Shown piece after piece: positions 56,726 through 64,000 of a DNA stretch of 64,000 nucleotides (the first letter of the stretch is position 1; each line of letters opens with the position of its first letter). Source of the stretch: Pseudofrankia coriaricola (lineage in GTDB: Bacteria; Actinomycetota; Actinomycetes; Frankiales; Frankiaceae). The notes beneath the pieces were generated by a model that worked only from the letters and a program-made list of their open reading frames with translations, had not been told where the DNA came from and made no database searches. Position numbers and translations under genes: made by a program. The stretch is from the NCBI RefSeq assembly GCF_001854805.1, contig NZ_MBLO01000058.1, forward strand, positions 1 through 64,000. The letters run 5' to 3'.

Positions 56726-56902
56726 ATGGAGACATCGAAGGTCGGACGCGAGCGGCAGGTGCCGCTCGATGTCCGGCTGACCGAGGCGGCTCCGGGCGAG
56801 AGGTCCTACACCGTCGACGCCGCCACCGGGGAGGTCGCCGGCAGGGGGTCGCCGCGCCCGGCACCGCGGTGCCACGCGCCGCCGATGCCGCTCGCCGGGT
56901 AG
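56726..56902 (+). CDS. Putative 58-residue small protein
   Basis: ATG 56726 to TAG 56900-56902. The first 38 residues are protein-like (VPLDVRLTEAAPGERSYTVD, then AATGEVAGRG), with charged residues and beta-type alternation, and the end is Pro-rich. It lies between the operator and tetR on the same strand. No family recognised. It could be a small product of the regulated transcript or a chance frame. Confidence 0.35.
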   Translation: METSKVGRERQVPLDVRLTEAAPGERSYTVDAATGEVAGRGSPRPAPRCHAPPMPLAG

Positions 56903-57197
56903 TCCGTCGGACCGGGCCGGCCGGCAGGCGGCGCGCCTCGCGGATCTGGGATCGTCGCGCGTCTGGCATCGTCCGGTCCGAAGAGGTGTTTCGCGGCCGA
57001 GCGTGCACAGCGACGCAAGGAGGTGCTCGTGGCTCGGCCGCCCCCGCGGTCGACCCACGGTCATCGGGTCGCCGGGCCACTCCCCGCGTGTGCTCTCCTC
57101 CGACCGAGCCGATCGCCGCGTCCGAACACCTGACGAACCAGCCCGCCATACGGAACCACCGCCGCGTCCTCGCCCGGCGGCCCTGAAGGAGCAGCAG

Positions 57198-57929
57198 ATG
57201 GAGCCTCTCCCCCAGCCGAGCCCGGCGACGGCATCGCCCTCGATCTCCGGCGCCGACAGCCGGCTGCGCGCGCAGCGCTGGGACGACGACGGCCCGCGCT
57301 CGCGCCGAGGGGCCGAGACGAGGGCACGCCTGGTCGAGGCCGCGAAGGCGGTCTTCGAGGAGAAGGGCTTCCACGAGGCCCGGATCTCGGACGTCGCCGA
57401 ACGGGCCGGCCTGACCCACAGCGCCTTCTACCACTACTTCGACTCGAAGGAGGACATCCTGCGCGAGGTGGCGGCGGTCCTGGATCACACGCTGAACGCC
57501 GGCGTGGACATCATCCTGGACCCGACTTCCACCGCCACGCCGCACGAGCGCCTCGCCTCGGCCATGCGGACCCGCCTCGAGGCCCACCGCAAGGAAGCGC
57601 GGATCATGGGCGTGATCGAGCAGGTGGCACGCCACAACGAGCAGATCCGGGCGCTCTGGACCCAGTTCTACAAGCAACACGTCAAGGAGATGGCCAACTC
57701 GATCGCACAGCTCCAGCGACGCGGTCTCGCGGACCCAGCCCTCGACCCCGTCATCGTGACCGACGCCCTGGCCGTGATGACCATACGGTTCGCCGAGCAG
57801 TCCCTCCTGCAGGACGACTCGGGGTACGACTTCGACACCGCCGTCGAACAGATCACCAGAATCTACATCAACGCGCTGCAACTGCGTGAACCCAAGAAGC
57901 CACGCCGCCGACGCGACGACACCGGCTAG
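57198..57929 (+). CDS. TetR-family regulator of the catabolic island
   Basis: 243 residues from ATG 57198 (AAGGAG 6 bases upstream); longer frames upstream are rejected. After a disordered leader of about 40 residues, the helix-turn-helix reads LVEAAKAVFEEKGFHEARIS, DVAERAGLTHSAFYHYFDSK (about 45-90). The C-terminal domain resembles the KstR2/FadR-like TetR_C group that binds acyl-CoA or aromatic-acid ligands. It heads the plus arm (ALDH, P450, VOC, SDR) and is 580 bases from the 11-bp operator. Probably a repressor of both arms. Confidence 0.92.
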   Translation: MEPLPQPSPATASPSISGADSRLRAQRWDDDGPRSRRGAETRARLVEAAKAVFEEKGFHEARISDVAERAGLTHSAFYHYFDSKEDILREVAAVLDHTLNAGVDIILDPTSTATPHERLASAMRTRLEAHRKEARIMGVIEQVARHNEQIRALWTQFYKQHVKEMANSIAQLQRRGLADPALDPVIVTDALAVMTIRFAEQSLLQDDSGYDFDTAVEQITRIYINALQLREPKKPRRRRDDTG

Positions 57930-58109
57930 TACCGCTCCGGTCGAGCAGCACCGCCGAGGCCAGCGCCTAGGCGCTCCCCACGCAACAACCCACCCCATTC
58001 CCACCGAGAACTCGACAACGGGACGCGCGCGTCCCGGACCCGGTCTCGACGCGCGCGCCGGCAACGAGCCCGAACACCGACACCAAGCCGAGCGGAGGCA
58101 GGGAGAACA

Positions 58110-59588
58110 GTGCCTGAAACCCGGAAGATCGGCTCCGAAACGAGGATGCTTGTCGACGGAGAGCTCGTCGAGGCGGACTCGGGCAAGACGTTCGACAACA
58201 TCAACCCGGCCACCGAGGAGACATTAGGCCAGGTCGCCGACGCGTCGAGCGCCCAGATGCAGCGGGCCATCTCGGCGGCCCGGCGCGCGTTCGACGAGAC
58301 GGACTGGCCGACCAACCGAGCGCTGCGCAAGCGCTGTCTCGAGCAGTTGCAGGATGCGCTGGAGGCCGAGCGGGAGGAACTCCGGGAGGAGCTCATCCTC
58401 GAGGTCGGCTGTCCGCGGATGGTGACGAACGGCCCGCAGCTCGACGATCCGCTGGAAAGCGCGCTTCGCTACCCGGCGAAACTGATCGAGGAGTTCCGTT
58501 GGGAGACCGAGCTCCCCGACGCCCCCGCCATGGGCATGCTCACCGAGCGGCGCGTCCGGAAGGAGCCGGTCGGCGTGGTCGGCGCGATCGTGCCGTGGAA
58601 CTTCCCGTTCGAGGTGACGCTGAACAAGCTCGGCCAGGCGCTCGCCACCGGGAACACGGTGGTGCTCAAGCCCGCTCCGGACACCCCATGGAACGCCACC
58701 AGGATCGGCCGCCTCGTCGCCGAGCGCACGGACATTCCGCCCGGCGTCGTCAACGTGGTCACCTCCTCGGACCACCTGGTCGGCGAGGAGTTGACCCTGT
58801 CGCCACAGGTCGACCTCATCTCCTTCACCGGATCGACCACGGTGGGCCAGCGGATCATGGAGAAGGGCGCCGCCACGCTCAAGCGGGTCTTTCTCGAGCT
58901 CGGCGGCAAGTCGGCGACGATCGTGCTGGACGACGCCGACCTGCCGACGGCGGTCACGACCGGCCTGGGGGTGTGCTATCACGCCGGTCAGGGCTGCGCC
59001 ATCCAGACTCGGATGCTGCTTCCCCGGTCGCGCTACGACGAGGGCGTCGAAATCCTGAAGGCCGCCCTGGCGGCGGCGCCGTACGGCGACCCGCAGCGCC
59101 CCGACGTGATGATGGGCCCGTTGATCTCGGCGAAGCAGCGCGACCGCGTGCTCGGCTACATCGAGCGGGGCGTCCGGGAAGGCGCGACGCTCGCTCTCGG
59201 CGGCGGGCGCCCCCAGCACCTCCCGAAGGGCTGGTACGTCGAGCCCACCCTGTTCACCGACGTGGACAACTCGATGACGATCGCCCAGGAGGAGATCTTC
59301 GGACCGGTTCTCGTCGTGATCCCCTTCGAGGACGACGACGACGCCGTCCGGATCGCCAACGACAGCCGCTACGGGCTCTCGGGCGCCGTGTTCTCCGGCT
59401 CCCTCGAGCGGTCGCTGGCCGTGGCCCGCCGCGTCCGCACCGGCGGCCTGGGCATCAACGGCGGCATTCCGTACGGCGCTGACCTGCCCTTCGGCGGCTA
59501 CAAGCACAGCGGCATAGGCCGGCAGAACGGCGCCGAGGGGTTCGAGCAGTACCTGGAGACCAAGGCGCTCGCCTGGCCAAAGGCCTGA
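58110..59588 (+). CDS. Aldehyde dehydrogenase
   Basis: 492 residues from GTG 58110 (AGGGAG upstream). NAD-dependent ALDH with catalytic Cys in YHAGQGCAIQT (about 296), general-base Glu in VFLELGGKSA (about 263), cofactor block GAIVPWNFPFEVTLNKLGQA, and the C-terminal PFGGYKHSGIGRQNGAEGFE. It resembles actinobacterial broad-range ALDHs found next to P450 genes. It would oxidise an aldehyde formed from the P450 product to a carboxylic acid, feeding later steps. Confidence 0.95.
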   Translation: MPETRKIGSETRMLVDGELVEADSGKTFDNINPATEETLGQVADASSAQMQRAISAARRAFDETDWPTNRALRKRCLEQLQDALEAEREELREELILEVGCPRMVTNGPQLDDPLESALRYPAKLIEEFRWETELPDAPAMGMLTERRVRKEPVGVVGAIVPWNFPFEVTLNKLGQALATGNTVVLKPAPDTPWNATRIGRLVAERTDIPPGVVNVVTSSDHLVGEELTLSPQVDLISFTGSTTVGQRIMEKGAATLKRVFLELGGKSATIVLDDADLPTAVTTGLGVCYHAGQGCAIQTRMLLPRSRYDEGVEILKAALAAAPYGDPQRPDVMMGPLISAKQRDRVLGYIERGVREGATLALGGGRPQHLPKGWYVEPTLFTDVDNSMTIAQEEIFGPVLVVIPFEDDDDAVRIANDSRYGLSGAVFSGSLERSLAVARRVRTGGLGINGGIPYGADLPFGGYKHSGIGRQNGAEGFEQYLETKALAWPKA

Positions 59589-59804
59589 GCGCCGGGCCAC
59601 CGGGCGACGCCGCGGTCGCCGCGTGGCCGGTGCGGGCCGTGGCCGTGACGCCCTGAGCTGACCGACAGGGCCCCGGACCGGCGCCCGGCAACCGAGGTGC
59701 ACATGTCACTCCCGGGTAACGATGATTTCGCCGTCGACTGTCGCCGCCGTGAGCGCGCTACCACCAAGTAGGCACCCCATTCACCAGAGACAAGGAGCCT
59801 CGCT

Positions 59805-61001
59805 GTGCCACTGACGACCAGCGGCAGTGACCTCTACTACGACCCGTATGACTTCCAGATCGACGCGGATCCGTATCAGGTATGGCGGCGGATGCGTCAC
59901 GAGGCGCCGCTCTACTACAACGACAGGCACGACTTCTACGCGCTAAGTCGTTTCGAGGATGTCGAGCCCTGCCTGAGCAACTGGCAGACCTACCGGTCCG
60001 GACGGGGCACCGTCCTCGAGATCATCAAGGCGAATGCCCCGATTCCCCCCGGGTCGATCCTGTTCGAGGACCCTCCCGTCCACCAAGTCCACCGCGGCGT
60101 CATGGCCCGGGTGTTCACGCCCAGGAAGATGAACGCACTCGAACCGCAGGTCCGCGACTTCTGCCGACGCTCCCTCGACCCCTTCGTCGGATCGGGCGGG
60201 TTCGACTTCGTCGCCAACCTGGCCGCGGCGATGCCCATGCGCGTCATCGGCTATCTGCTGGGCATCCCCGAAGAAGACCAGGAAGCGATCCGGGACCTCT
60301 TCGACGACAACCTCCGCCTCGAGGATGGCGACGACCTCGCGCCCCCGGACATGAGCGGCGCCGAAAAGTTTGCCGACTATGTCGAGTGGCGGGCCAAACA
60401 TCCCTCCGACGATCTCATGACAGAACTCCTCAATGCGGAGTTCGAGGACGAGACCGGCACCACCCGCACCCTGACCCGGGAAGAGGTCCTCAACTACATC
60501 TACCTGCTCGCCGGCGCCGGCAACGAAACGACAGCAAGGCTCATCGGCTGGACCGGGAAGGTACTCGCCGAACACCCGGACCAGCGCCGTGAGCTCGTCG
60601 AGGACCGATCCCTGATCCCCAACGCGATCGAGGAGCTCCTTCGCTACGAGTCCCCCTCGCCCGTGCAGGCCAGATACGTCCTCCACGACGTGGAGCACCA
60701 CGGTCGGACCGTTCCCGCGGGCAGCGCCATTCTGCTCCTCAACGGCTCCGCCAACCGGGACGAGCACCGGTTCCCGGACCCCGACCGTTTCGACATCCAC
60801 CGCGACGTCGGCCGCCACCTCTCTTTCGGCTACGGCATCCACCACTGCCTCGGCGCCGCGCTGGTTCGCCTCGAGGGACGGGTGGCGCTCGACGAGGTCC
60901 TCAACCGATTCCCCACCTGGGAGGTCGACTGGGACAACGCTGTCCAGGCCCGCACGTCAACCGTGCGCGGCTGGGAGAAGCTACCGGTCCACGTCCCCTG
61001 A
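59805..61001 (+). CDS. Cytochrome P450
   Basis: 398 residues from GTG 59805, soluble bacterial length. I-helix AGAGNETTARLIGWTG (about 237-252), with Asn-Glu where many have Gly-His-Glu/Asp; ExxR in IEELLRYES (about 276); PERF-like FPDPDRFDIHRD; haem loop LSFGYGIHHCLGAALVRLEG with the Cys ligand at about 348. It needs a ferredoxin and reductase, and neither is present in the window. As the only oxygenase of the island it probably makes the first attack on the imported compound. CYP number not assignable by eye. Confidence 0.95.
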   Translation: MPLTTSGSDLYYDPYDFQIDADPYQVWRRMRHEAPLYYNDRHDFYALSRFEDVEPCLSNWQTYRSGRGTVLEIIKANAPIPPGSILFEDPPVHQVHRGVMARVFTPRKMNALEPQVRDFCRRSLDPFVGSGGFDFVANLAAAMPMRVIGYLLGIPEEDQEAIRDLFDDNLRLEDGDDLAPPDMSGAEKFADYVEWRAKHPSDDLMTELLNAEFEDETGTTRTLTREEVLNYIYLLAGAGNETTARLIGWTGKVLAEHPDQRRELVEDRSLIPNAIEELLRYESPSPVQARYVLHDVEHHGRTVPAGSAILLLNGSANRDEHRFPDPDRFDIHRDVGRHLSFGYGIHHCLGAALVRLEGRVALDEVLNRFPTWEVDWDNAVQARTSTVRGWEKLPVHVP

Positions 61002-61210
61002 CCGCACCGGCCGCGCCGGGCCAGGCCGGGCCGGCCGCACCATCCAGTTACCGGTCCCGGCAGACCTCACCGCCGTGGCCCACGGGTCGAGAGCGAGGCC
61101 GGCGAACGGACGACCGCCCGCCGTCGTGTCGGCGGCCAGGGCACAGGCAATTGCTTCGGCACCACCCGCCGTGGCCGCGGTCACGGACCAGCCAACCGCA
61201 GGAGGCATTG

Positions 61211-61768
61211 ATGCGCCCATACCCCGACTCAGCTGTCGCGCCGGCCGTTCTTCCGGGAGTCGTGCGCCAGATCGGCTACATCGTCCGCGACCTCGATCAG
61301 GCCCTGACAAGCTGGCTCGAGCTGGGGGTCGGGCCCTGGTACGTCCTGCGTGGACAGTCGCAGAGCGGAACCTACCGGGGCCGGCCCTGCACGGTCCCCC
61401 TGTCGATCGCCTTCGGCAACACGGGCGATTTACAGGTCGAACTCATCTGCCAGGAGGACGACACGCCCAGCATTTACACCGAGTTTCTCGAGTCCGGGCG
61501 GGAGGGATTTCATCAGCTGGCCTGGTGGACCACCGACTTCGACGCCACCATGCGATCAGTCGAGGCCGCCGGATGGCCCGTGGTGTGGTCCGGTGACGGG
61601 GGTGGCGCGACCCGCTACGCCTACGTCGAGCCGCCCGCCGGACCGGCGACGATCGTCGAGATCATGGAAGTCACGGCCGCGACGGATGGCATCGCGATCC
61701 TCGTCCGCCAGTCCGCGGCCGACTGGGACGGCAGTGCGCCGATTCGTGCCTTCGAGGTCGGGCCATGA
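61211..61768 (+). CDS. VOC-family protein (methylmalonyl-CoA epimerase/dioxygenase-like)
   Basis: 185 residues from ATG 61211 with AGGAGG upstream. It starts VVRQIGYIVRDLDQALTSWL, continues GPWYVLRG and LQVELICQEDDTPSIYTEFL, then EGFHQLAWWTTDFDATMRSV, and ends ATIVEIMEV. The Gln in RQIGYIV, His in FHQLA and Glu in VEIME sit where metal ligands occur, though Gln replaces the first His. This glyoxalase_4-type form is frequent in steroid and aromatic catabolic clusters. Coupled to the SDR gene by ATGA. Confidence 0.88.
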   Translation: MRPYPDSAVAPAVLPGVVRQIGYIVRDLDQALTSWLELGVGPWYVLRGQSQSGTYRGRPCTVPLSIAFGNTGDLQVELICQEDDTPSIYTEFLESGREGFHQLAWWTTDFDATMRSVEAAGWPVVWSGDGGGATRYAYVEPPAGPATIVEIMEVTAATDGIAILVRQSAADWDGSAPIRAFEVGP

Positions 61769-62598
61769 CCACGGTAGGCATCGCGACCGGCGCCGGCCGC
61801 GGCATGGGACTGGCCTGCGCGCAGCGGCTCGCCGGCGCGGTCGACGCTCTGCTGCTGGTCGACCGGGACGAGTCGGTGACAGCGGTCGCCAAGGAGCTGG
61901 CAGCCGGCGACGGTGGAACCTTCGTCGAGCCGTTCGTTCTCGATGTCACCGACGGTGATGGCCTGTCGCGACTCGCATCCCGGGTCGGCGACCTCGGGAC
62001 GCTTCGTGCCGTCGCACACGCCGCGGGGATCTCACCGACGATGGCCGACTGGCGTCGCATCTTCACCGTGGATCTCATAGGGACCGCGATGCTCGCCGAG
62101 GCGCTGCGCCCGCTGACCACGGCCGGGACCGCGATGGTCTGCTTCGCGTCGATGGCCCCGATCCTGATGATCACCGATCCGCACCCGGCCGCCGACGCCG
62201 TGCTCGACGACCCGCTCGACGAGGACTTCCTCGACCGCATCCACGACGTCCTCGGACCGGCCGTCGAGGACTCTGGACTGGCCTACTCATGGGCCAAACG
62301 CGGCGTGCAGCGTTTCGCCCAGCGGGAGGCGGTGCGGGTAGGGCCCCTCGGCGGGCGCGTCTGCTCCCTCTCTCCGGGAATCATCGACACGCCGCAGGGC
62401 CGGCAGGAGGCGGAGACCCAGAGCGTCATGCGGACGCTCGTGGAACAGACGCCGCTCGGCCGGGTCGGGCAGGCGGACGACGTCGCCGACGTGGTCGCCT
62501 TCCTCCTGTCGGACCAGGCCCGTTTTCTCACCGGCACCGACATCCTGGTCGACGGCGGCATCTGCGCCGCGGTGCGCGGACCCGGGGCCACATCGTGA
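61765..62598 (+). CDS. Short-chain dehydrogenase/reductase
   Basis: 277 residues, start overlapping the VOC stop (ATGA). Cofactor motif ATGAGRGMGLACAQRLA, AHAAGISPT (NNAG-like), catalytic Ser in MVCFASMAPI and Tyr-x3-Lys in AYSWAKRGVQRF (Tyr about 174), then SPGIIDTPQGRQEAE and the C-terminal ILVDGGICA. An insert of about 30 residues between Ser and Tyr (DPHPAADAVLDDPLDEDFLD) is longer than usual and could form a lid. Likely alcohol/ketone redox step of the island pathway. Confidence 0.94.
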   Translation: MTTVGIATGAGRGMGLACAQRLAGAVDALLLVDRDESVTAVAKELAAGDGGTFVEPFVLDVTDGDGLSRLASRVGDLGTLRAVAHAAGISPTMADWRRIFTVDLIGTAMLAEALRPLTTAGTAMVCFASMAPILMITDPHPAADAVLDDPLDEDFLDRIHDVLGPAVEDSGLAYSWAKRGVQRFAQREAVRVGPLGGRVCSLSPGIIDTPQGRQEAETQSVMRTLVEQTPLGRVGQADDVADVVAFLLSDQARFLTGTDILVDGGICAAVRGPGATS

Positions 62599-62674
62599 GG
62601 ATTCCCGGCGGTCAGCACGCCGAGATGGACGTCCGTCATGTTCCGGCGGCCGGCTGCCCGGCTCGCTGACGGAC

Positions 62675-62703
62675 CGGGCGGCTAGCCTTCTGGCCGCCGC
62701 CCG
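62675..62703. terminator. Hairpin after the SDR gene
   Basis: CGGGCGGC (62675-62682) and GCCGCCCG (62696-62703) form 8-bp arms, with an inner GCC/GGC pair around TTCT. It lies 77 bases after the SDR stop and ends the plus arm. Confidence 0.6.
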
Positions 62704-63007
62704 AACCCCGCGCACATTGCCGGCCGGAATCCGACCTCCCGGTGTCGGCGATCCGACATCTGGGTGCCAAGCCGGAAGACAGACCATGGCGGCGGCGGGT
62801 TGGCGGACGCGGTGCAGTACCGTCAACTCTCTGGCAGGGCGGGGCAACGCCGTCCGGCCGGTCCCGGCGCGTCGGCCCGCCAGTGACGGATAACACACCT
62901 CGCGGCTGGCGTCGTTTCCGACTGGGTCGATGAGTCGCGGCCGGCTTGTCGGTCTCCCTTGCTAGTATTCGCCCGCTTGACGTGATCTTCCAAGGCAGGG
63001 GAGTTTC
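62704..63007. other. Intergenic region before the second MMPL gene
   Basis: About 300 bases. Nothing recognisable as a gene. A/T-rich patches such as GCTAGTATTC (62961-62970) near the MMPL start may belong to its promoter; no reliable -35 is placed. Confidence 0.4.
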
Positions 63008-64000
63008 GTGCGCCGGATCGCAGAGTTCGTACTTCACCATCGCAGACTTGTATTGGTCGGCTGGCTTCTCATCGTGGTCGCGGGCGTCGCGCTGACCGGC
63101 CCGGCCAACGATCGCCTGGTCATTGACTTCTCGCTGCCGGGACAACCAGGCACCGAGACCGCGAACAAGATTGACTCCGAGTTCACATCCGGCGGCAAGA
63201 CCTCGCCTTACGTGGTCAGCGTCACCATGCCGGCGGGCCAGGTTGTCACTGGCCGGGAGGACTCCATCGGGCAGGCGTTCGCCGCGGTGCAGGAGAACGT
63301 GCCGCAGACCCGGGTGATCGACGAGGCGAACACCGGCGACAAGGCCTTCCGCACCAAGGATGACCGCACCTCCTACGCCCTGGTCTTCTACCGGTTCCTG
63401 CACGACCCGACGGCGACGTTTCCGACGGACGCCATCAGGACGGCGCTGACGGACGCGGCTCCCACGGGCGCGACGGTCGGCGTGACTGGCGAGGACGCCC
63501 TGGCCGTCGGCGACTCGGACGGTGGCGGGGCCGGCGTGTTCGCCGAGGTCCTCCTCGGCGCCGTCGGCGCGCTGGCAGTGCTCGCCTTCGTCTTCGCGTC
63601 GTTCCTGGCGTTCCTGCCGCTGGTCGTGGCGGCCGCCTCGATCCTGACCACGTTCATCCTGCTGCTGCCGTTGACCTACCTCACCGATGTCTCGTTCATC
63701 GTCGAGTTCCTGGTCGCCCTCATCGGTCTCGGCGTCGCGATCGACTACTCGCTCATCCTGGTCACCCGCTGGCGTGAGGAGCGGGACCGCGGCCGCGACA
63801 ACCACGACGCGGTTGTGGTCGCCATGCAGACGGCCGGTCACGCGGTGATGTTCAGCGGCATTACGGTGGCGATCGGGCTGCTGGCACTGGTGGTGCTCCC
63901 CGTACCGTTCATGCGCAGCATCGGGCTGGGTGGCGCGCTGATCCCCCTGGCCAGCGTGTTCACGACCCTGACGCTGACGCCGGCGATTCTCGGCGGGATC
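63008..64000 (+). CDS. MMPL-family transporter (3' end beyond window)
   Basis: 331 codons to the right edge, from GTG 63008 with AGGGGAG just upstream. The first helix (LVLVGWLLIVVAGVALTG) is followed by an extracellular domain (about 35-180) and helices 2-6, including LIGLGVAIDYSLILVTRWRE with the proton-relay Asp-Tyr pair. It closely follows the small actinobacterial MMPL drug/lipid exporters. It is distinct from the MMPL at 43096 in its external domain. Separated from the catabolic arm by a terminator, so likely an independent unit. Confidence 0.93.
   Translation, partial: MRRIAEFVLHHRRLVLVGWLLIVVAGVALTGPANDRLVIDFSLPGQPGTETANKIDSEFTSGGKTSPYVVSVTMPAGQVVTGREDSIGQAFAAVQENVPQTRVIDEANTGDKAFRTKDDRTSYALVFYRFLHDPTATFPTDAIRTALTDAAPTGATVGVTGEDALAVGDSDGGGAGVFAEVLLGAVGALAVLAFVFASFLAFLPLVVAAASILTTFILLLPLTYLTDVSFIVEFLVALIGLGVAIDYSLILVTRWREERDRGRDNHDAVVVAMQTAGHAVMFSGITVAIGLLALVVLPVPFMRSIGLGGALIPLASVFTTLTLTPAILGGI

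Noticed and set aside
62946-62968. Promoter for the second MMPL gene (TTGTCG and TAGTAT)
   Set aside because: Spacing between the hexamers is only 11 bp, too short for a sigma-70-type promoter.

Overview
The window is very GC-rich DNA with strong third-position GC bias, GTG starts and many ATGA/GTGA gene overlaps, which points to a free-living or plant-associated actinomycete. Gene content (mycobacterial-type DevRS, a PF04672/DUF574 methyltransferase, a mycothiol-linked MDMPI domain, MMPL pumps, a RepSA-like replication protein remnant) fits the Frankia/Pseudofrankia or Streptomyces/Mycobacterium neighbourhood; Frankiaceae is my best guess and is inference only. No rRNA, tRNA or CRISPR array was seen.

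Layout. 1-9.9 kb: an unusual protein kinase-like gene and a LysR regulator, then a minus-strand signalling block: hybrid histidine kinase, DevS-like GAF kinase, an Rv2004c-like phosphotransferase/ATPase and a DevR-like regulator preceded by a DosR-type palindrome. 10-13.2 kb: TetR, then an ECF sigma factor translationally coupled to an anti-sigma factor fused to an MDMPI domain. 13.2-17 kb: a four-gene catabolic operon (TIM-barrel isomerase, zinc alcohol dehydrogenase, amidohydrolase, VOC protein) closed by a strong terminator. 17-24.5 kb: a YdeI/DUF1905 protein, an orphan citrate synthase C-terminus, a membrane GGDEF protein with a degenerate EAL domain, and a PadR-ABC ATPase-FtsX permease operon with a duplicated operator. 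24.7-31.2 kb: lipase, VOC, MerR with a textbook operator, esterase remnant, methyltransferase, asparaginase, and a divergent MarR/deazaflavin oxidoreductase pair with its operator inside the promoter.

31.3-36 kb looks like a decayed integrative or plasmid element: truncated serine recombinase, the C-terminus of a replication initiator, structured inverted repeats, a stretch of lower GC with a parS-like site, a leader hairpin, and a two-gene operon encoding a resolvase-fold protein without catalytic residues plus an unknown partner. 36-47.4 kb is ordinary chromosome again: ABM monooxygenase, a secreted Pro/Ala-rich protein, a PDZ-less serine protease, a MoxR-DUF58-VWA-VWA operon, an MMPL transporter and a second membrane GGDEF protein paralogous to the first.

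47.4-62.7 kb is a divergent catabolic island. The minus arm encodes a branched-chain-type ABC importer (lipoprotein, LivG, and one polypeptide fusing LivH, LivM and LivF), a zinc dehydrogenase, a SnoaL-like protein and a second amidohydrolase. The plus arm encodes TetR, aldehyde dehydrogenase, cytochrome P450, a VOC protein and an SDR. An 11-bp inverted repeat between the arms is the likely operator. Uptake, P450 hydroxylation, two dehydrogenation steps and amidohydrolase-family cleavage or decarboxylation would make a coherent pathway for a small hydrophobic or aromatic acid, but the substrate cannot be read from sequence. A partial MMPL gene runs off the right edge.
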